In this document: piece after piece, positions 20,553 through 28,229 of the stretch
Numbering within the stretch: position 1 is the first letter of the stretch
Layout: every line of letters begins with the position of its first letter
Origin: Chitinophaga hostae
GTDB lineage: Bacteria; Bacteroidota; Bacteroidia; Chitinophagales; Chitinophagaceae
Direction of reading: 5' to 3'
Assembly: GCF_018224885.1 (NCBI RefSeq)
Contig: NZ_JAGTXB010000007.1
Span: 124,001 to 188,000, forward strand
Length of the DNA: 64,000 nucleotides
Made by a program: the position numbers and the translations under genes
The notes under the pieces: generated by a model
The model's input: only the letters and a program-made list of their open reading frames with translations
What the model was told of the DNA's origin: nothing
Database searches by the model: none

Positions 20553-20586
20553 CCGGAAGATGTCCCACCATCTTCCGGTTTTTTTT
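20553..20586 (+). repeat. Perfect 10-bp hairpin with T-tract in the fecR-susC gap
   Basis: CCGGAAGATG (20553-20562) pairs with CATCTTCCGG (20569-20578) and is followed on the plus strand by eight T. A second small hairpin, CCCCG/CGGGG, lies at 20528-20544. All genes here read on the minus strand, so the U-tract is on the wrong side for them. It could end antisense transcription, or the two stems could structure the susC leader RNA. Confidence 0.6.
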
Positions 20587-20601
20587 GGTGATATGTATGG
20601 T

Positions 20602-21735
20602 TTATTCTTTCTCTTTTAGTACGATGCGCTGACCAAAGCGTTCATAGCGCAGCGAGTTGGTGGCGCAGATGACTTCGAGTACGTTGTCAAGGTTTTCTTC
20701 CAGGTCAAGATCGCCGGAACAGGTTTTCAGCCCGGGCTGCGTTACCGCAAGCTCCAGCTGTATATTATAGTATCGCGTTAATTTTTTCAGGATCTCTTTC
20801 AGCGGCGTGCTGTAAAATAGCAGGCGACCGTCTTTCCAGGCGGTATAGGTAGCCACATTTACCTGGCTCACCTGCACCTCTCCGCCTTTCCTGTTCACTA
20901 CGGCCATATCCCGCGGCTGCAGCTGCTGTGCATGTTTACCAAATAAGCCGTGGTCCTGTGAGCGAACCCTTACACTGCCTGTGGCCAATACCAGGCTTTG
21001 TTGCGCATCATCCGGATAAGCGGATATATTAAAACTGGTACCCAGTACTTCAGTTTCTATTCCCGAAGCATATACAAAAAACGGTGATTGTGCGTTCGGT
21101 GCAATATCAAAAAAGGCTTCTCCCTCCAGGTATACTTCCCGTTTATTTTCTTTGAAGGAAGCAGGATAGACCAGCCTTGAACCGGCATTCAGCAGTACCA
21201 CCGTACCATCTTCCAGTTGTACGCGGGAACGGCGGCCATACGGCACCATCAACGTATTAAAAGCCGCCTCCGGTATTTCCGTATGCGCTTCGTTGATAGT
21301 AATACCATTGTTATTACCGGAATATATCAGTGAAGAATTCTTTCCTTTTACCACTACCGCATTACCCTGACCGGGGATCAAACGGGTATCGGCAGATGGG
21401 GCCATAGGCGCCTGCCGTTGTGCAAACTGTACCAGGGCGCTCTGCTGCCGTGGCCAGAACAGCCATCCTCCTACTGCCACTAAGAGCAATACCGCTGCTG
21501 CCACTTTCATATACAGGTAACGATAACTACGCTGACGTGGAACCAGGCTAACGGCAATATCCTGCCATAGGGCTTCCTTGTCTGCCGGATCCCATTCTTC
21601 CTTACCCGCGCCGATGATCATTTGCTGCACGGCTGCTGCCAGTTCCTGCTGTGAAGGGTCGTCGTTTTGCCCGGGTGGTACGTGATCATTTCCCAATAAA
21701 TCTTCCAGTTTCAATTGTTTCTTGCCAAACTTCAT
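20602..21735 (-). CDS. FecR-type anti-sigma factor (transmembrane sensor)
   Basis: 377 residues. The N-terminal cytoplasmic part (about residues 1-75, with EEWDPADKEALWQDI) should bind the sigma factor. A single membrane segment follows (about 80-100, MKVAAAVLLLVAVGGWLFW). The periplasmic FecR domain comes next (VPYGRRSRVQLEDGTVVLLN, GEAFFDIAPNAQSPFFVYAS, EVLGTSFNISAYP), and the protein closes with a DUF4974/STN-like region (FYSTPLKEILKKLTRYYNI). This is the standard Bacteroidota relay of outer-membrane SusC STN domain, FecR and ECF sigma. It lies 63 nt after the sigma gene and 117 nt before susC. Confidence 0.95.
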   Translation of the reverse strand: MKFGKKQLKLEDLLGNDHVPPGQNDDPSQQELAAAVQQMIIGAGKEEWDPADKEALWQDIAVSLVPRQRSYRYLYMKVAAAVLLLVAVGGWLFWPRQQSALVQFAQRQAPMAPSADTRLIPGQGNAVVVKGKNSSLIYSGNNNGITINEAHTEIPEAAFNTLMVPYGRRSRVQLEDGTVVLLNAGSRLVYPASFKENKREVYLEGEAFFDIAPNAQSPFFVYASGIETEVLGTSFNISAYPDDAQQSLVLATGSVRVRSQDHGLFGKHAQQLQPRDMAVVNRKGGEVQVSQVNVATYTAWKDGRLLFYSTPLKEILKKLTRYYNIQLELAVTQPGLKTCSGDLDLEENLDNVLEVICATNSLRYERFGQRIVLKEKE

Positions 21736-21798
21736 GCAGCGTCTTTTCTATAAAGAGCGATAAATGGAGAAGATATAGACTCCGGAGCGCAACTTTTT

Positions 21799-22416
21799 TT
21801 AATTATTTTTCTGGGAGAGCCATGTCATCAGTAAAATAAGGAGCGGAAGCACCGGCATTCTCTCCATATTGGTGCGTAGTTGCCGGAAGGCCCTGTAAGC
21901 GAGTGTCCGGCAGGTAGGGATGCTGATTTTCATGATTCCGGCCACTTCATCATAAGAAAGGTCGCAGTTAAACTTGAGAAACAGCACCTCTTTTTGACGG
22001 GCCGGCAAAGCATTCAGCTCCTGCGCCAGCAGGCGGAGCATTTGCTGTTGTTGCTCGGCGGCGATGATCTGCGCCTCCATATCCGGTTCATAGGTGATAG
22101 AGAAGTAGTCTTCGATGGTGTCGACCTGTGCAACGGCTGCATTTTTCTTTACCGCCAGGTGTATCTTGCGGCGAAAAGACCGGAGCAGGTAATAGCGGAT
22201 ATTTACCTGTTGGGAGAGATTTTTCCGGTAATGGTAGAGATCTGTGAAAAGGTCCTGTATTGAATCTTTGATGGTAGCAGGGTCCTGCACATAACGCAGT
22301 CCATACCGGTAAAGCATTTCTGCATACTGTTCATATAATTCCCTGTAGGCCTGCTGATCGCCCTGGATGATGTTTTCCCACAAAATATTATTGGCTGCGG
22401 CTGAACGGTCTTTCAA
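21799..22416 (-). CDS. ECF RNA polymerase sigma factor
   Basis: 205 residues if started at the TTG at 22416 (MKDRSAAANNILWENI). The open frame continues to an ATG at 22611, but those extra 65 codons lie mostly in a long palindromic repeat and show no sigma homology. Region 2 is visible as AYRELYEQYAEMLYRYGLRY and IQDLFTDLYHYRKNL. Region 4 is LPARQKEVLFLKFNCDLSYD and VAGIMKISIPTCRTLAYRAF, a helix-turn-helix recognising -35 DNA. An odd hydrophobic tail (VLPLLILLMTWL) ends the protein. It heads the fecR-susC-susD locus and likely activates it when the transporter is engaged. Confidence 0.88.
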   Translation of the reverse strand: MKDRSAAANNILWENIIQGDQQAYRELYEQYAEMLYRYGLRYVQDPATIKDSIQDLFTDLYHYRKNLSQQVNIRYYLLRSFRRKIHLAVKKNAAVAQVDTIEDYFSITYEPDMEAQIIAAEQQQQMLRLLAQELNALPARQKEVLFLKFNCDLSYDEVAGIMKISIPTCRTLAYRAFRQLRTNMERMPVLPLLILLMTWLSQKNN

Positions 22417-22493
22417 ACAGTAAATATTTAGAAGTGGTTGATGCAGCCAAGATAAATCAAAAAGTGTAAATGCGGATCTTTTCTTGCTCGGGA

Positions 22494-22719
22494 TTTTTTC
22501 TTGCCGGGGATTTTTTTCTTGCCCAGGATTAGCCTGATTTTGATGATTCAAAGGATTTCTTTGTGATGCTAGTGATTTAAAAAAGATTAGAGAAGATGAC
22601 AGCAAATACATCCGCTGTTATCTTCTCTAATCTTTTTTTAATCATTAAAGGAAAAAATCCTTTAAATCATCAAAATCAGGCTAATCCTGGGCAAGAAAAA
22701 AATCCCCGGCAAGAAAAAT
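22494..22719. repeat. Long palindromic repeat, copy 1
   Basis: About 226 bp of nearly self-complementary DNA between the ROK and sigma genes. The outer ends carry TTTTTCTTGCCGGGGATTTT and TTGCCCAGGATTAGCCTGAT in inverted orientation. The tip stem pairs AGATTAGAGAAGATGACAGC with GCTGTTATCTTCTCTAATCT around a 10-nt loop. Its right end abuts the TAA stop of the ROK gene (22719-22721), and its left part runs into the apparent N-terminal extension of the sigma ORF. One of six related copies in the window. No target-site duplication is evident. Confidence 0.95.
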
Positions 22720-23597
22720 TACGCCTCCTGGAACACATGCCATAAACTGGCCGCACCAATAAGCGCCGCTGCTTCTCCCAGGCTGGCAGTAACGATTGGA
22801 AGCACTATCTGTTGTTGTTTTAATTCCTCTTTTAACAACGGGAAGAAGAGATTTGCTGCATTGGCGATATTACCGCCGATGACAATGGCTTCCGGCTGTT
22901 CAGCCTGGATAAAGCTGCCGAGGAAAGCGGCGAGGTTTACCGCAAATTCGTTGAATAATTGTTGTATGCTATCGTCAACGGCTATACGCGCCACCAATGC
23001 TTTTACATCTGGTACTGCTTCTCCGCTTACTTCCTGGTAACGTTTTACAAACCAGCGGGTCGACAGGTAGTCTTCCGCCATGCCATCTTTAAAGGGAGCG
23101 CACCAGCGGTTGGCATCGTTGGCCACCCCGTCGTGATAGGAAGCGGAACCCAGTCCTGTTCCCAGTGTGAGACCAATTACCCGTTGGTAATTTCTGCCTG
23201 CGCCGCTAAACACCTCTCCCTGGAGGAAGCAGCCGGCATCATTGATAAAACGGATCTGTTCCGGTCCTATATTTAATTTAGCTGCCAGCAATTCCTTTAC
23301 ATTTAACCCGTATAAGGCGTCATATTTATGCTGCCCCTTCATTAAACTGATCCCTTGTTCGTAATCAAAAGGGCCTGGCATGCCAATACCGATATGTTTT
23401 ACACCCGCCGGCGCTTTCGCAAATACCTCGCTGATCACTGCTGCCCACGCTTCAATAATTTCAGCTGCCCCGCCCTGTGAATTAATGCGGGTGCGGTTCC
23501 AGGTCCCTTCTATGATAGACCTTGTACCCAGGTCCACCAAAGCTGCGGTGATATGAGAGCCGCCAATATCTATTCCTAACGCCGTGGAATTATTCAT
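22719..23597 (-). CDS. ROK-family sugar kinase (glucokinase-like)
   Basis: 292 residues. N-terminal ATP-binding phosphate motif GIDIGGSHITAALVD, then IGIGMPGPFDYEQGI, the catalytic-Asp region INDAGCFLQGE and a second phosphate loop LTLGTGLGSA. The C-terminal part has IVIGGNIANA. The Cys/His zinc motif of classical ROK proteins is absent; instead there is DGMAEDYLSTRW, seen in some Bacteroidota ROK sugar kinases. With no DNA-binding N-terminus it should be an enzyme, phosphorylating glucose or a related hexose. It is a single-gene unit reading away from the SPFH gene. Exact sugar not determinable. Confidence 0.9.
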   Translation of the reverse strand: MNNSTALGIDIGGSHITAALVDLGTRSIIEGTWNRTRINSQGGAAEIIEAWAAVISEVFAKAPAGVKHIGIGMPGPFDYEQGISLMKGQHKYDALYGLNVKELLAAKLNIGPEQIRFINDAGCFLQGEVFSGAGRNYQRVIGLTLGTGLGSASYHDGVANDANRWCAPFKDGMAEDYLSTRWFVKRYQEVSGEAVPDVKALVARIAVDDSIQQLFNEFAVNLAAFLGSFIQAEQPEAIVIGGNIANAANLFFPLLKEELKQQQIVLPIVTASLGEAAALIGAASLWHVFQEA

Positions 23598-23639
23598 AAA
23601 AATTCAAGATAGAATGTTTGCTAAATCGTTTAACCTAAA

Positions 23640-23647
23640 CAAATATA
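23640..23647 (-). promoter_or_regulatory. Candidate -7 box of the ROK kinase gene
   Basis: TATATTTG on the minus strand fits the Bacteroidota -7 consensus TAnnTTTG exactly and lies 43 nt upstream of the ROK start codon. I do not see a TTG at the usual distance upstream, so support is moderate. Confidence 0.5.
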
Positions 23648-24011
23648 AAAAATTATTTGGTTGATTCGCTCAGAAAAATCGTTTTAGCAACGTGAAAAAT
23701 GGTTAAACTGCTCCCAATATAGGGCGTTTTTTGAAAAATCAAAAAAATGGGAAAGCTTTCTGTCTGAAAATATTTTGACGGATGAAAAATAATCATCACT
23801 TTTACATCGTAATTCATTTTTACAATGGAATCTGATAATTGCTCCGGCAACAACATCCTGATCGCATACATAGCCACTAACTTCAATACTTCTCCCCCAA
23901 CTTTCTGAAATAAGACTGCCCGGCCAAACCCCGATCTGACAAGTCCGTCAGCCGCCTTGCGCTGCACAGTCTCCAAACTTTACCTAAACATTCACTAACA
24001 ACCCAACAACC
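23648..24011. other. Intergenic region between divergent ROK and SPFH genes
   Basis: About 360 bases without a convincing gene. A minus-strand open frame of 107 codons (23653-23976) has no recognisable motif or signal and overlaps the promoter zone, so I do not call it. The region presumably holds the SPFH promoter, but no exact TAnnTTTG box is visible. Confidence 0.5.
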
Positions 24012-25922
24012 ATGGACAACACTGTTCTCAGATGGGCAATGCTCATCGGCGTGCCCCTGCTATGCCTTCTTCTGTACAAGGTAATTCTTCGTATATGCTT
24101 CGGCGTAGTAATTGTACCGGAAGACCGTATCGGTCTGGTTACCAAAAAATTTGTGCTTCTCGGTAAACAGGAACTGCCCGAAGGCCGCATCCTGGCCACC
24201 AACGGCGAAGCGGGCTTCCAGGCACAAACCCTCGCCCCCGGCGTATACTTCTGGAAATGGATCTGGCAGTACAGCGTCGCCTTCCAGCCCTTTACCATTA
24301 TCCCTACCGGTAAAATAGGACTGGTACTGGCCAAAGACGGTTCCGAACTGGAAACAGGCGCCATCCTCGCCCGTAAAGTGCCCTGCGACTCCTTCCAGGA
24401 CGCCGTTGCCTTCCTGCACAATGGTGGCCGCAAAGGCCGGCAAACGGCGATCATTACGCCCGGATCCTATCGTATCAATACCTTCCTCTTTGAAGTGGAA
24501 ATGACAGATATGCTGTCTATCCCCGATAACGCGGTAGGCATCGTGACCACCCTCGAAGGACAAGCCATCGAAACAGGCTCCATCGCGGGTAAAACCATCG
24601 ACAACCACAACAATTTCCAGGACGTGGATGCCTTCCTCGACAAAGGCGGCTATAAAGGCCTGCAGGAACAGGTAATCCTCGCGGGTTCCTACTTCATTAA
24701 CCCCTGGTTTGCCAAATTGGAAATGGTAAAAATGACCGAAATCGCCATCGGCCATGTGGGAGTAGTCATCTCCTTCGTGGGCAACGACGGCGTAGACATC
24801 AGCGGCGCCGAATTCAAACACGGCAATATCGTGGCCAAAGGCACCAAAGGAGTATGGGCAGAGCCTTTAGGCCCCGGTAAATATCCTGTTAATCCCTATA
24901 TCATGAAAGTAGAACTGGTGCCTACCACCAACCTGGTACTCAACTGGGCCTCCGCCAGAAGCGAAGCCCACCAGCTGGATAAAAACCTTTCTACCATCAC
25001 CGTGAGAAGCCGCGACGGCTTTACCTTTAACCTCGACGTGGCACAAATCATCCACATCCCTACCAACGAAGCACCCAAGGTAATCGCCCGCTTCGGTAAT
25101 ATGAGTAACCTCGTCACACAGGTACTGGAACCTACCATCGGTAACTATTTCCGTAACTCAGCCCAGGGCGCTGATGTGATCAGCTTCCTCACCAGCCGTA
25201 AGGAACGGCAAACATCCGCTAAAGAACATATCGGACAGGTGCTGGATCAGTATAACGTGTTTGGAGTAGACACACTTATCGGCGACATTGTTCCGCCGGA
25301 AACACTGATGAAAACCCTCACCGACCGTAAAATTGCGGAAGAACAAAAAATCACTTACGACACGGAAAGACTGGCGCAGGAAACCCGCCAATCACTCGAA
25401 AAAGAAACCGCCATCGCGGAAATGCAGAAGGAAATCGTAAAAGCCGACCAGGGCGTATGGATCGCCGAACGACATGCCGACGCCTCCGTAAAGAAAGCCA
25501 CCGGTGACGCCAACAGCGTACGTTTACAGGCAAATGCGGAAAGCGACCGTATGAAATTACTGGCTGCCGGTGAAGCGGAAAAAGTAAGGTTACTCGCCAA
25601 AGCAGAAGCGGAACGTACCGAATGGATCGCTAAAGCCGACGCCGAAAAAATTGCCCTCACCGGTAAAGCAGAAGCAGAAAAAGTATTAGCCATCGGTCAG
25701 TCCAGCGCAGCTTCCTACAAACTAGCCGTAGAAGCCATGGGTGGCAACAACTTCACCCAACTGAAAGTAATGGAAGCCATCGGTGCCCAAAACATCCGCA
25801 TCATGCCGGATGTACTGATTGGTGGCGGTGATGGCGCCAACGGCCCCATCAGCGGATTACTGGGACTGAAACTGCTGGAAGATGTAGCAAAGAAGCAGGA
25901 AGCCAATAAAAAAGCGGAATAA
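24012..25922 (+). CDS. SPFH/flotillin-like membrane-anchored protein
   Basis: 636 residues. One N-terminal membrane segment (residues 7-27, RWAMLIGVPLLCLLLYKVIL). Residues about 30-290 contain repeated beta units with cores PEDRIGLVTK, IPTGKIGLVLAKDG, IPDNAVGIVTTLEG and IAIGHVGVVISFVG, each with a PGxYxxN-type strand. An SPFH (band 7) domain follows (about 290-450, ITVRSRDGFTFNLDVAQIIH). Then comes a long charged coiled coil (about 440-580, rich in KAEAE repeats) and a Gly-rich end. Flotillin-like proteins form oligomeric membrane scaffolds. Larger than typical flotillins because of the repeats. The stop is followed within 10 nt by palindromic repeat copy 2. Confidence 0.87.
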   Translation: MDNTVLRWAMLIGVPLLCLLLYKVILRICFGVVIVPEDRIGLVTKKFVLLGKQELPEGRILATNGEAGFQAQTLAPGVYFWKWIWQYSVAFQPFTIIPTGKIGLVLAKDGSELETGAILARKVPCDSFQDAVAFLHNGGRKGRQTAIITPGSYRINTFLFEVEMTDMLSIPDNAVGIVTTLEGQAIETGSIAGKTIDNHNNFQDVDAFLDKGGYKGLQEQVILAGSYFINPWFAKLEMVKMTEIAIGHVGVVISFVGNDGVDISGAEFKHGNIVAKGTKGVWAEPLGPGKYPVNPYIMKVELVPTTNLVLNWASARSEAHQLDKNLSTITVRSRDGFTFNLDVAQIIHIPTNEAPKVIARFGNMSNLVTQVLEPTIGNYFRNSAQGADVISFLTSRKERQTSAKEHIGQVLDQYNVFGVDTLIGDIVPPETLMKTLTDRKIAEEQKITYDTERLAQETRQSLEKETAIAEMQKEIVKADQGVWIAERHADASVKKATGDANSVRLQANAESDRMKLLAAGEAEKVRLLAKAEAERTEWIAKADAEKIALTGKAEAEKVLAIGQSSAASYKLAVEAMGGNNFTQLKVMEAIGAQNIRIMPDVLIGGGDGANGPISGLLGLKLLEDVAKKQEANKKAE

Positions 25923-25931
25923 TGCCGGGGA

Positions 25932-26129
25932 TTTTTTTTGCCCAGGATTAACTGTGATTATGATGATTTACAGGATTTTATTTTATTGATTAAAATTGAT
26001 TTAAAAAGATTAGCGGAGACTAAAGCGAGTATCCACCCTTGTCTTCGCTAATCTTCTTTTAATCATCAATAAAATCTATAAAAATAAAATCCTGTAAATC
26101 ATCATAATCACAGTTAATCCTGGGCAAAA
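25932..26129. repeat. Long palindromic repeat, copy 2
   Basis: About 198 bp. Outer arms TTGCCCAGGATTAACTGTGA and TTATGATGATTTACAGGATT are matched exactly by the right arm in reverse. The tip is AAAGATTAGCGGAGACTAAA against an imperfect partner near 26036-26057. It fills most of the gap between the converging SPFH and DoxX genes. It differs from copy 1 in the mid-arm (GTGATTATG rather than CTGATTTTG), and both arms carry the change. Confidence 0.95.
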
Positions 26130-26238
26130 GTACCAAAGGAACACGGGTAACTGGTCTCCCGTAACGAATTTGCGCGATCTGCGTTTATATCCGTTACCGG
26201 AAACCGGTTATCCGTTACTGCTATCCCTGCGTGGAAAG

Positions 26239-26628
26239 TCAGGCTTTCCTGTTATCTATGCTGTAGGGGCCCGGGCCAAAATAAGCCAGCAACAGGGCGC
26301 CACCCAGAATAGCGATGTTTTTCATGAACATAGCCATCTGCATTTGTGCCTGCATCGGATCTTTTACGGTCCAGAAATTGTGCAGGGCTAGTGTTACCGG
26401 GATCAGGAAAATAACGATCAGCCAGGCGCCATATTTCACTTTATATCCCAGCAGTATACTGAGAGCACCCAACACCGCAATAACGCCCGCTAACGGCACC
26501 AAAACGCCGGCCATAGGCACACCGGCGGCAGCCGCATAATCAGTACCGGCGCCCATAGCATGATTAAGGCCGGACATCAGGAAAATCAGGGCAAATAAAA
26601 TCCTGCCCAGCAGCGGAAGAGCTTTCAT
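26239..26628 (-). CDS. DoxX-family integral membrane protein
   Basis: 129 residues from the ATG at 26628. An upstream in-frame ATG at 26655 would overlap the predicted -7 box, so I reject it. Four hydrophobic segments, with the DoxX/SURF4-like start LLGRILFALIFLMSGLNHAM, then VLVPLAGVIAVLGALSILLG, WLIVIFLIPVTLALHNFW and AILGGALLLAYFGPGP. DoxX proteins are inner-membrane proteins of uncertain function, some linked to thiol or oxidative stress. Divergent from an HxlR regulator, which probably controls it. Confidence 0.9.
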   Translation of the reverse strand: MKALPLLGRILFALIFLMSGLNHAMGAGTDYAAAAGVPMAGVLVPLAGVIAVLGALSILLGYKVKYGAWLIVIFLIPVTLALHNFWTVKDPMQAQMQMAMFMKNIAILGGALLLAYFGPGPYSIDNRKA

Positions 26629-26652
26629 AATTAATAGATTTAAGTAATACAA

Positions 26653-26660
26653 CAAACCTA
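26653..26660 (-). promoter_or_regulatory. Candidate -7 box of doxX
   Basis: TAGGTTTG on the minus strand (plus-strand CAAACCTA) fits TAnnTTTG and lies 25 nt before the chosen DoxX start. A clear TTG -33 element is not visible at standard spacing. Confidence 0.5.
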
Positions 26661-26695
26661 GCGCTATTTGGTTTGCGATAAAACAGGGTTACTAA

Positions 26696-26713
26696 AAGGA
26701 TAGTGGTATCCTT
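26696..26713. promoter_or_regulatory. Inverted repeat, candidate HxlR operator
   Basis: AAGGATA (26696-26702), GTGG, TATCCTT (26707-26713) is a perfect 7-bp inverted repeat between divergent doxX and the HxlR-type regulator. HxlR proteins are dimers that bind such dyads in divergent promoters. The assignment is inference from position and symmetry. Confidence 0.45.
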
Positions 26714-26764
26714 CACTATAGCAGGGCATTACGTATCTTTATACCTGAAAGAAAAAATGATCGT

Positions 26765-27169
26765 ATGCGAAAAGAGAACTCGTCCAATGCCATCAACGAA
26801 CGGCAGCTGCGCGGCGACTGCGGAACAGCCTATACCCTGCAGTTGATCGGCGGCCGCTGGAAGCCCAGCATATTGTGGCGGTTACTGGATGGTAAATTAC
26901 GTTACAACGAGCTGAAGAAGTCGATCAGCGGTATTTCAGAAAGGGTGCTTGTACTGCAGTTAAGGGAACTGGAAAATGACAACCTGGTAAAACGCATCGT
27001 ATACCCGGAAGTTCCACCGCGGGTGGAATATGAGCTCACTCCCCTCGGATGGAGTATGGAAAGCATGCTGCAGCATATTTCCGACTGGGGTGTGATGCAC
27101 CGGAAAGAAACCATGGCCCGCCAGTCCGGAAAGAAAAAAACTGCCGTAGCCATGGCTGATAAAGGTTAA
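26765..27169 (+). CDS. HxlR-family winged-helix transcriptional regulator
   Basis: 134 residues. Family features: CGTAYTLQLIGGRWKPSILW with the conserved Cys and GGRW, then the winged helix YNELKKSISGISERVLVLQL, RELENDNLVKRIVYPEVPPR and VEYELTPLG. The conserved cysteine at the start can act as a redox or electrophile sensor in this family. It is divergent to DoxX, with a dyad between the two starts, so it is likely a repressor of doxX and of itself. A near-consensus TATCTTTA lies at 26734-26741. Confidence 0.93.
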   Translation: MRKENSSNAINERQLRGDCGTAYTLQLIGGRWKPSILWRLLDGKLRYNELKKSISGISERVLVLQLRELENDNLVKRIVYPEVPPRVEYELTPLGWSMESMLQHISDWGVMHRKETMARQSGKKKTAVAMADKG

Positions 27170-27175
27170 TATGAA

Positions 27176-28072
27176 CTACTCAGGAACTGAATTGAGTCCC
27201 GCATCTTCCAGGGCGCCCATAGCCAGGGCCGTCCAGTCGGCGTCATGTATATCTTTTGCCAGGATGCTTGTTAACCGCGCCTGCACCAGGTTAGCCATTG
27301 GCATCGGCGTATAGGTACTACGCGCTGTTTGTAATACCAGGTCCATATCTTTTAAACCCAAAGCTGCACTAAAAGAAGGGCTTCCTGTAAACTTCCGGTC
27401 CAGTATCATAGCGCCGTAATTGCGGAACACCGGCCCCGGAAACAAGGTAGTAGTCAGCATTTCATAAGCCACACGGGGATCCATATGGCTTTTTTCCGCC
27501 AATGCAAAAGCTTCGGCCATCAGTTCAATGGCTGCGCCAATCATAAAGTTACCCATCAGCTTCAGTACATTCGCACTGCCTGCATCGACGCCCAGGTCAA
27601 AAATATTTTTCGCAAACCCGGCTTCCAGCAAAGGCTTTATTCTATCTTTGGCCGCCGCTTCTCCTGAAATAACGGCGTTGCCTACACGTGCCGCCGCCGC
27701 TTCCGGACGGGCAAACACCGGCGCCGTTACAAACTCCACCCCCTGCCGACGGTGACGCGCCGCCAACGCTCTCGACGTATCCGGCGACACCGTACTCATA
27801 GACACATGTATCCCCCCGCTACCCAATGCCTGTAACAACGCATCCGTGGAAATGGCTTCCACTGCCTTGTCATCTGCCACGAGGCTCAGCACCACACCAC
27901 CTTTTACGGCAGCCGCTTCGGGGCTGTCGACCAGTTCAGCGCCCAGCAATTCCAGCGGCAACGCCTTCTCACGGGTACGGTTATATATTTTTACGGTATA
28001 TCCTGCTTTTACCAGGTTTTCTGCTATGGGGTATCCAAGATGCCCGGTTCCTATAAATCCAATGGTTTCCAT
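27176..28072 (-). CDS. NAD(P)-dependent beta-hydroxyacid dehydrogenase-like oxidoreductase
   Basis: 298 residues from the ATG at 28072. An ATG at 28096 exists, but the -7 box at 28094-28101 overlaps it, favouring the shorter form. Rossmann loop GFIGTGHLGYPIAENL at the N-terminus, cofactor-side IYNRTREKA, substrate motif SMSTVSPDTSR, and the catalytic-Lys helix VLKLMGNFMIGAAIELMAEA. This is the 3-hydroxyisobutyrate/tartronate-semialdehyde/glyoxylate reductase superfamily. It stops 7 nt past the converging HxlR gene. Substrate unknown. Confidence 0.9.
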   Translation of the reverse strand: METIGFIGTGHLGYPIAENLVKAGYTVKIYNRTREKALPLELLGAELVDSPEAAAVKGGVVLSLVADDKAVEAISTDALLQALGSGGIHVSMSTVSPDTSRALAARHRRQGVEFVTAPVFARPEAAAARVGNAVISGEAAAKDRIKPLLEAGFAKNIFDLGVDAGSANVLKLMGNFMIGAAIELMAEAFALAEKSHMDPRVAYEMLTTTLFPGPVFRNYGAMILDRKFTGSPSFSAALGLKDMDLVLQTARSTYTPMPMANLVQARLTSILAKDIHDADWTALAMGALEDAGLNSVPE

Positions 28073-28093
28073 CTTTATATCTGTTATATTATT

Positions 28094-28101
28094 CAAAGCT
28101 A
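28094..28101 (-). promoter_or_regulatory. Candidate -7 box of the dehydrogenase gene
   Basis: TAGCTTTG on the minus strand matches TAnnTTTG and lies 22 nt upstream of the ATG at 28072, giving a short leader as is common in this phylum. It decides between the two candidate starts. Confidence 0.5.
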
Positions 28102-28229
28102 TTGCATTGGATGGATATTTGAAAACAGAATTGTATGCCGGCGGCTATGTATAAAATCAGGCGCTACTTATCATGACCAACACTGATTCTCCCTTCTTTT
28201 ACTTAATTTCCGGTCACAATACCTATATC

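Noticed and set aside
22494..22719. Palindromes considered as simple Rho-independent terminators
   Set aside because: They are 180-226 bp with arms up to about 96 bp and conserved internal modules; ordinary terminators elsewhere in this window are 7-19-bp stems.
23653..23976. 107-codon minus-strand open frame between ROK and SPFH
   Set aside because: No motif, no signal, Lys/Phe-rich low-information sequence, and it overlaps the expected promoters of both flanking genes.
24060..24821. 253-codon minus-strand open frame
   Set aside because: A shadow of the SPFH gene, whose repeated codon pattern keeps the opposite strand open.
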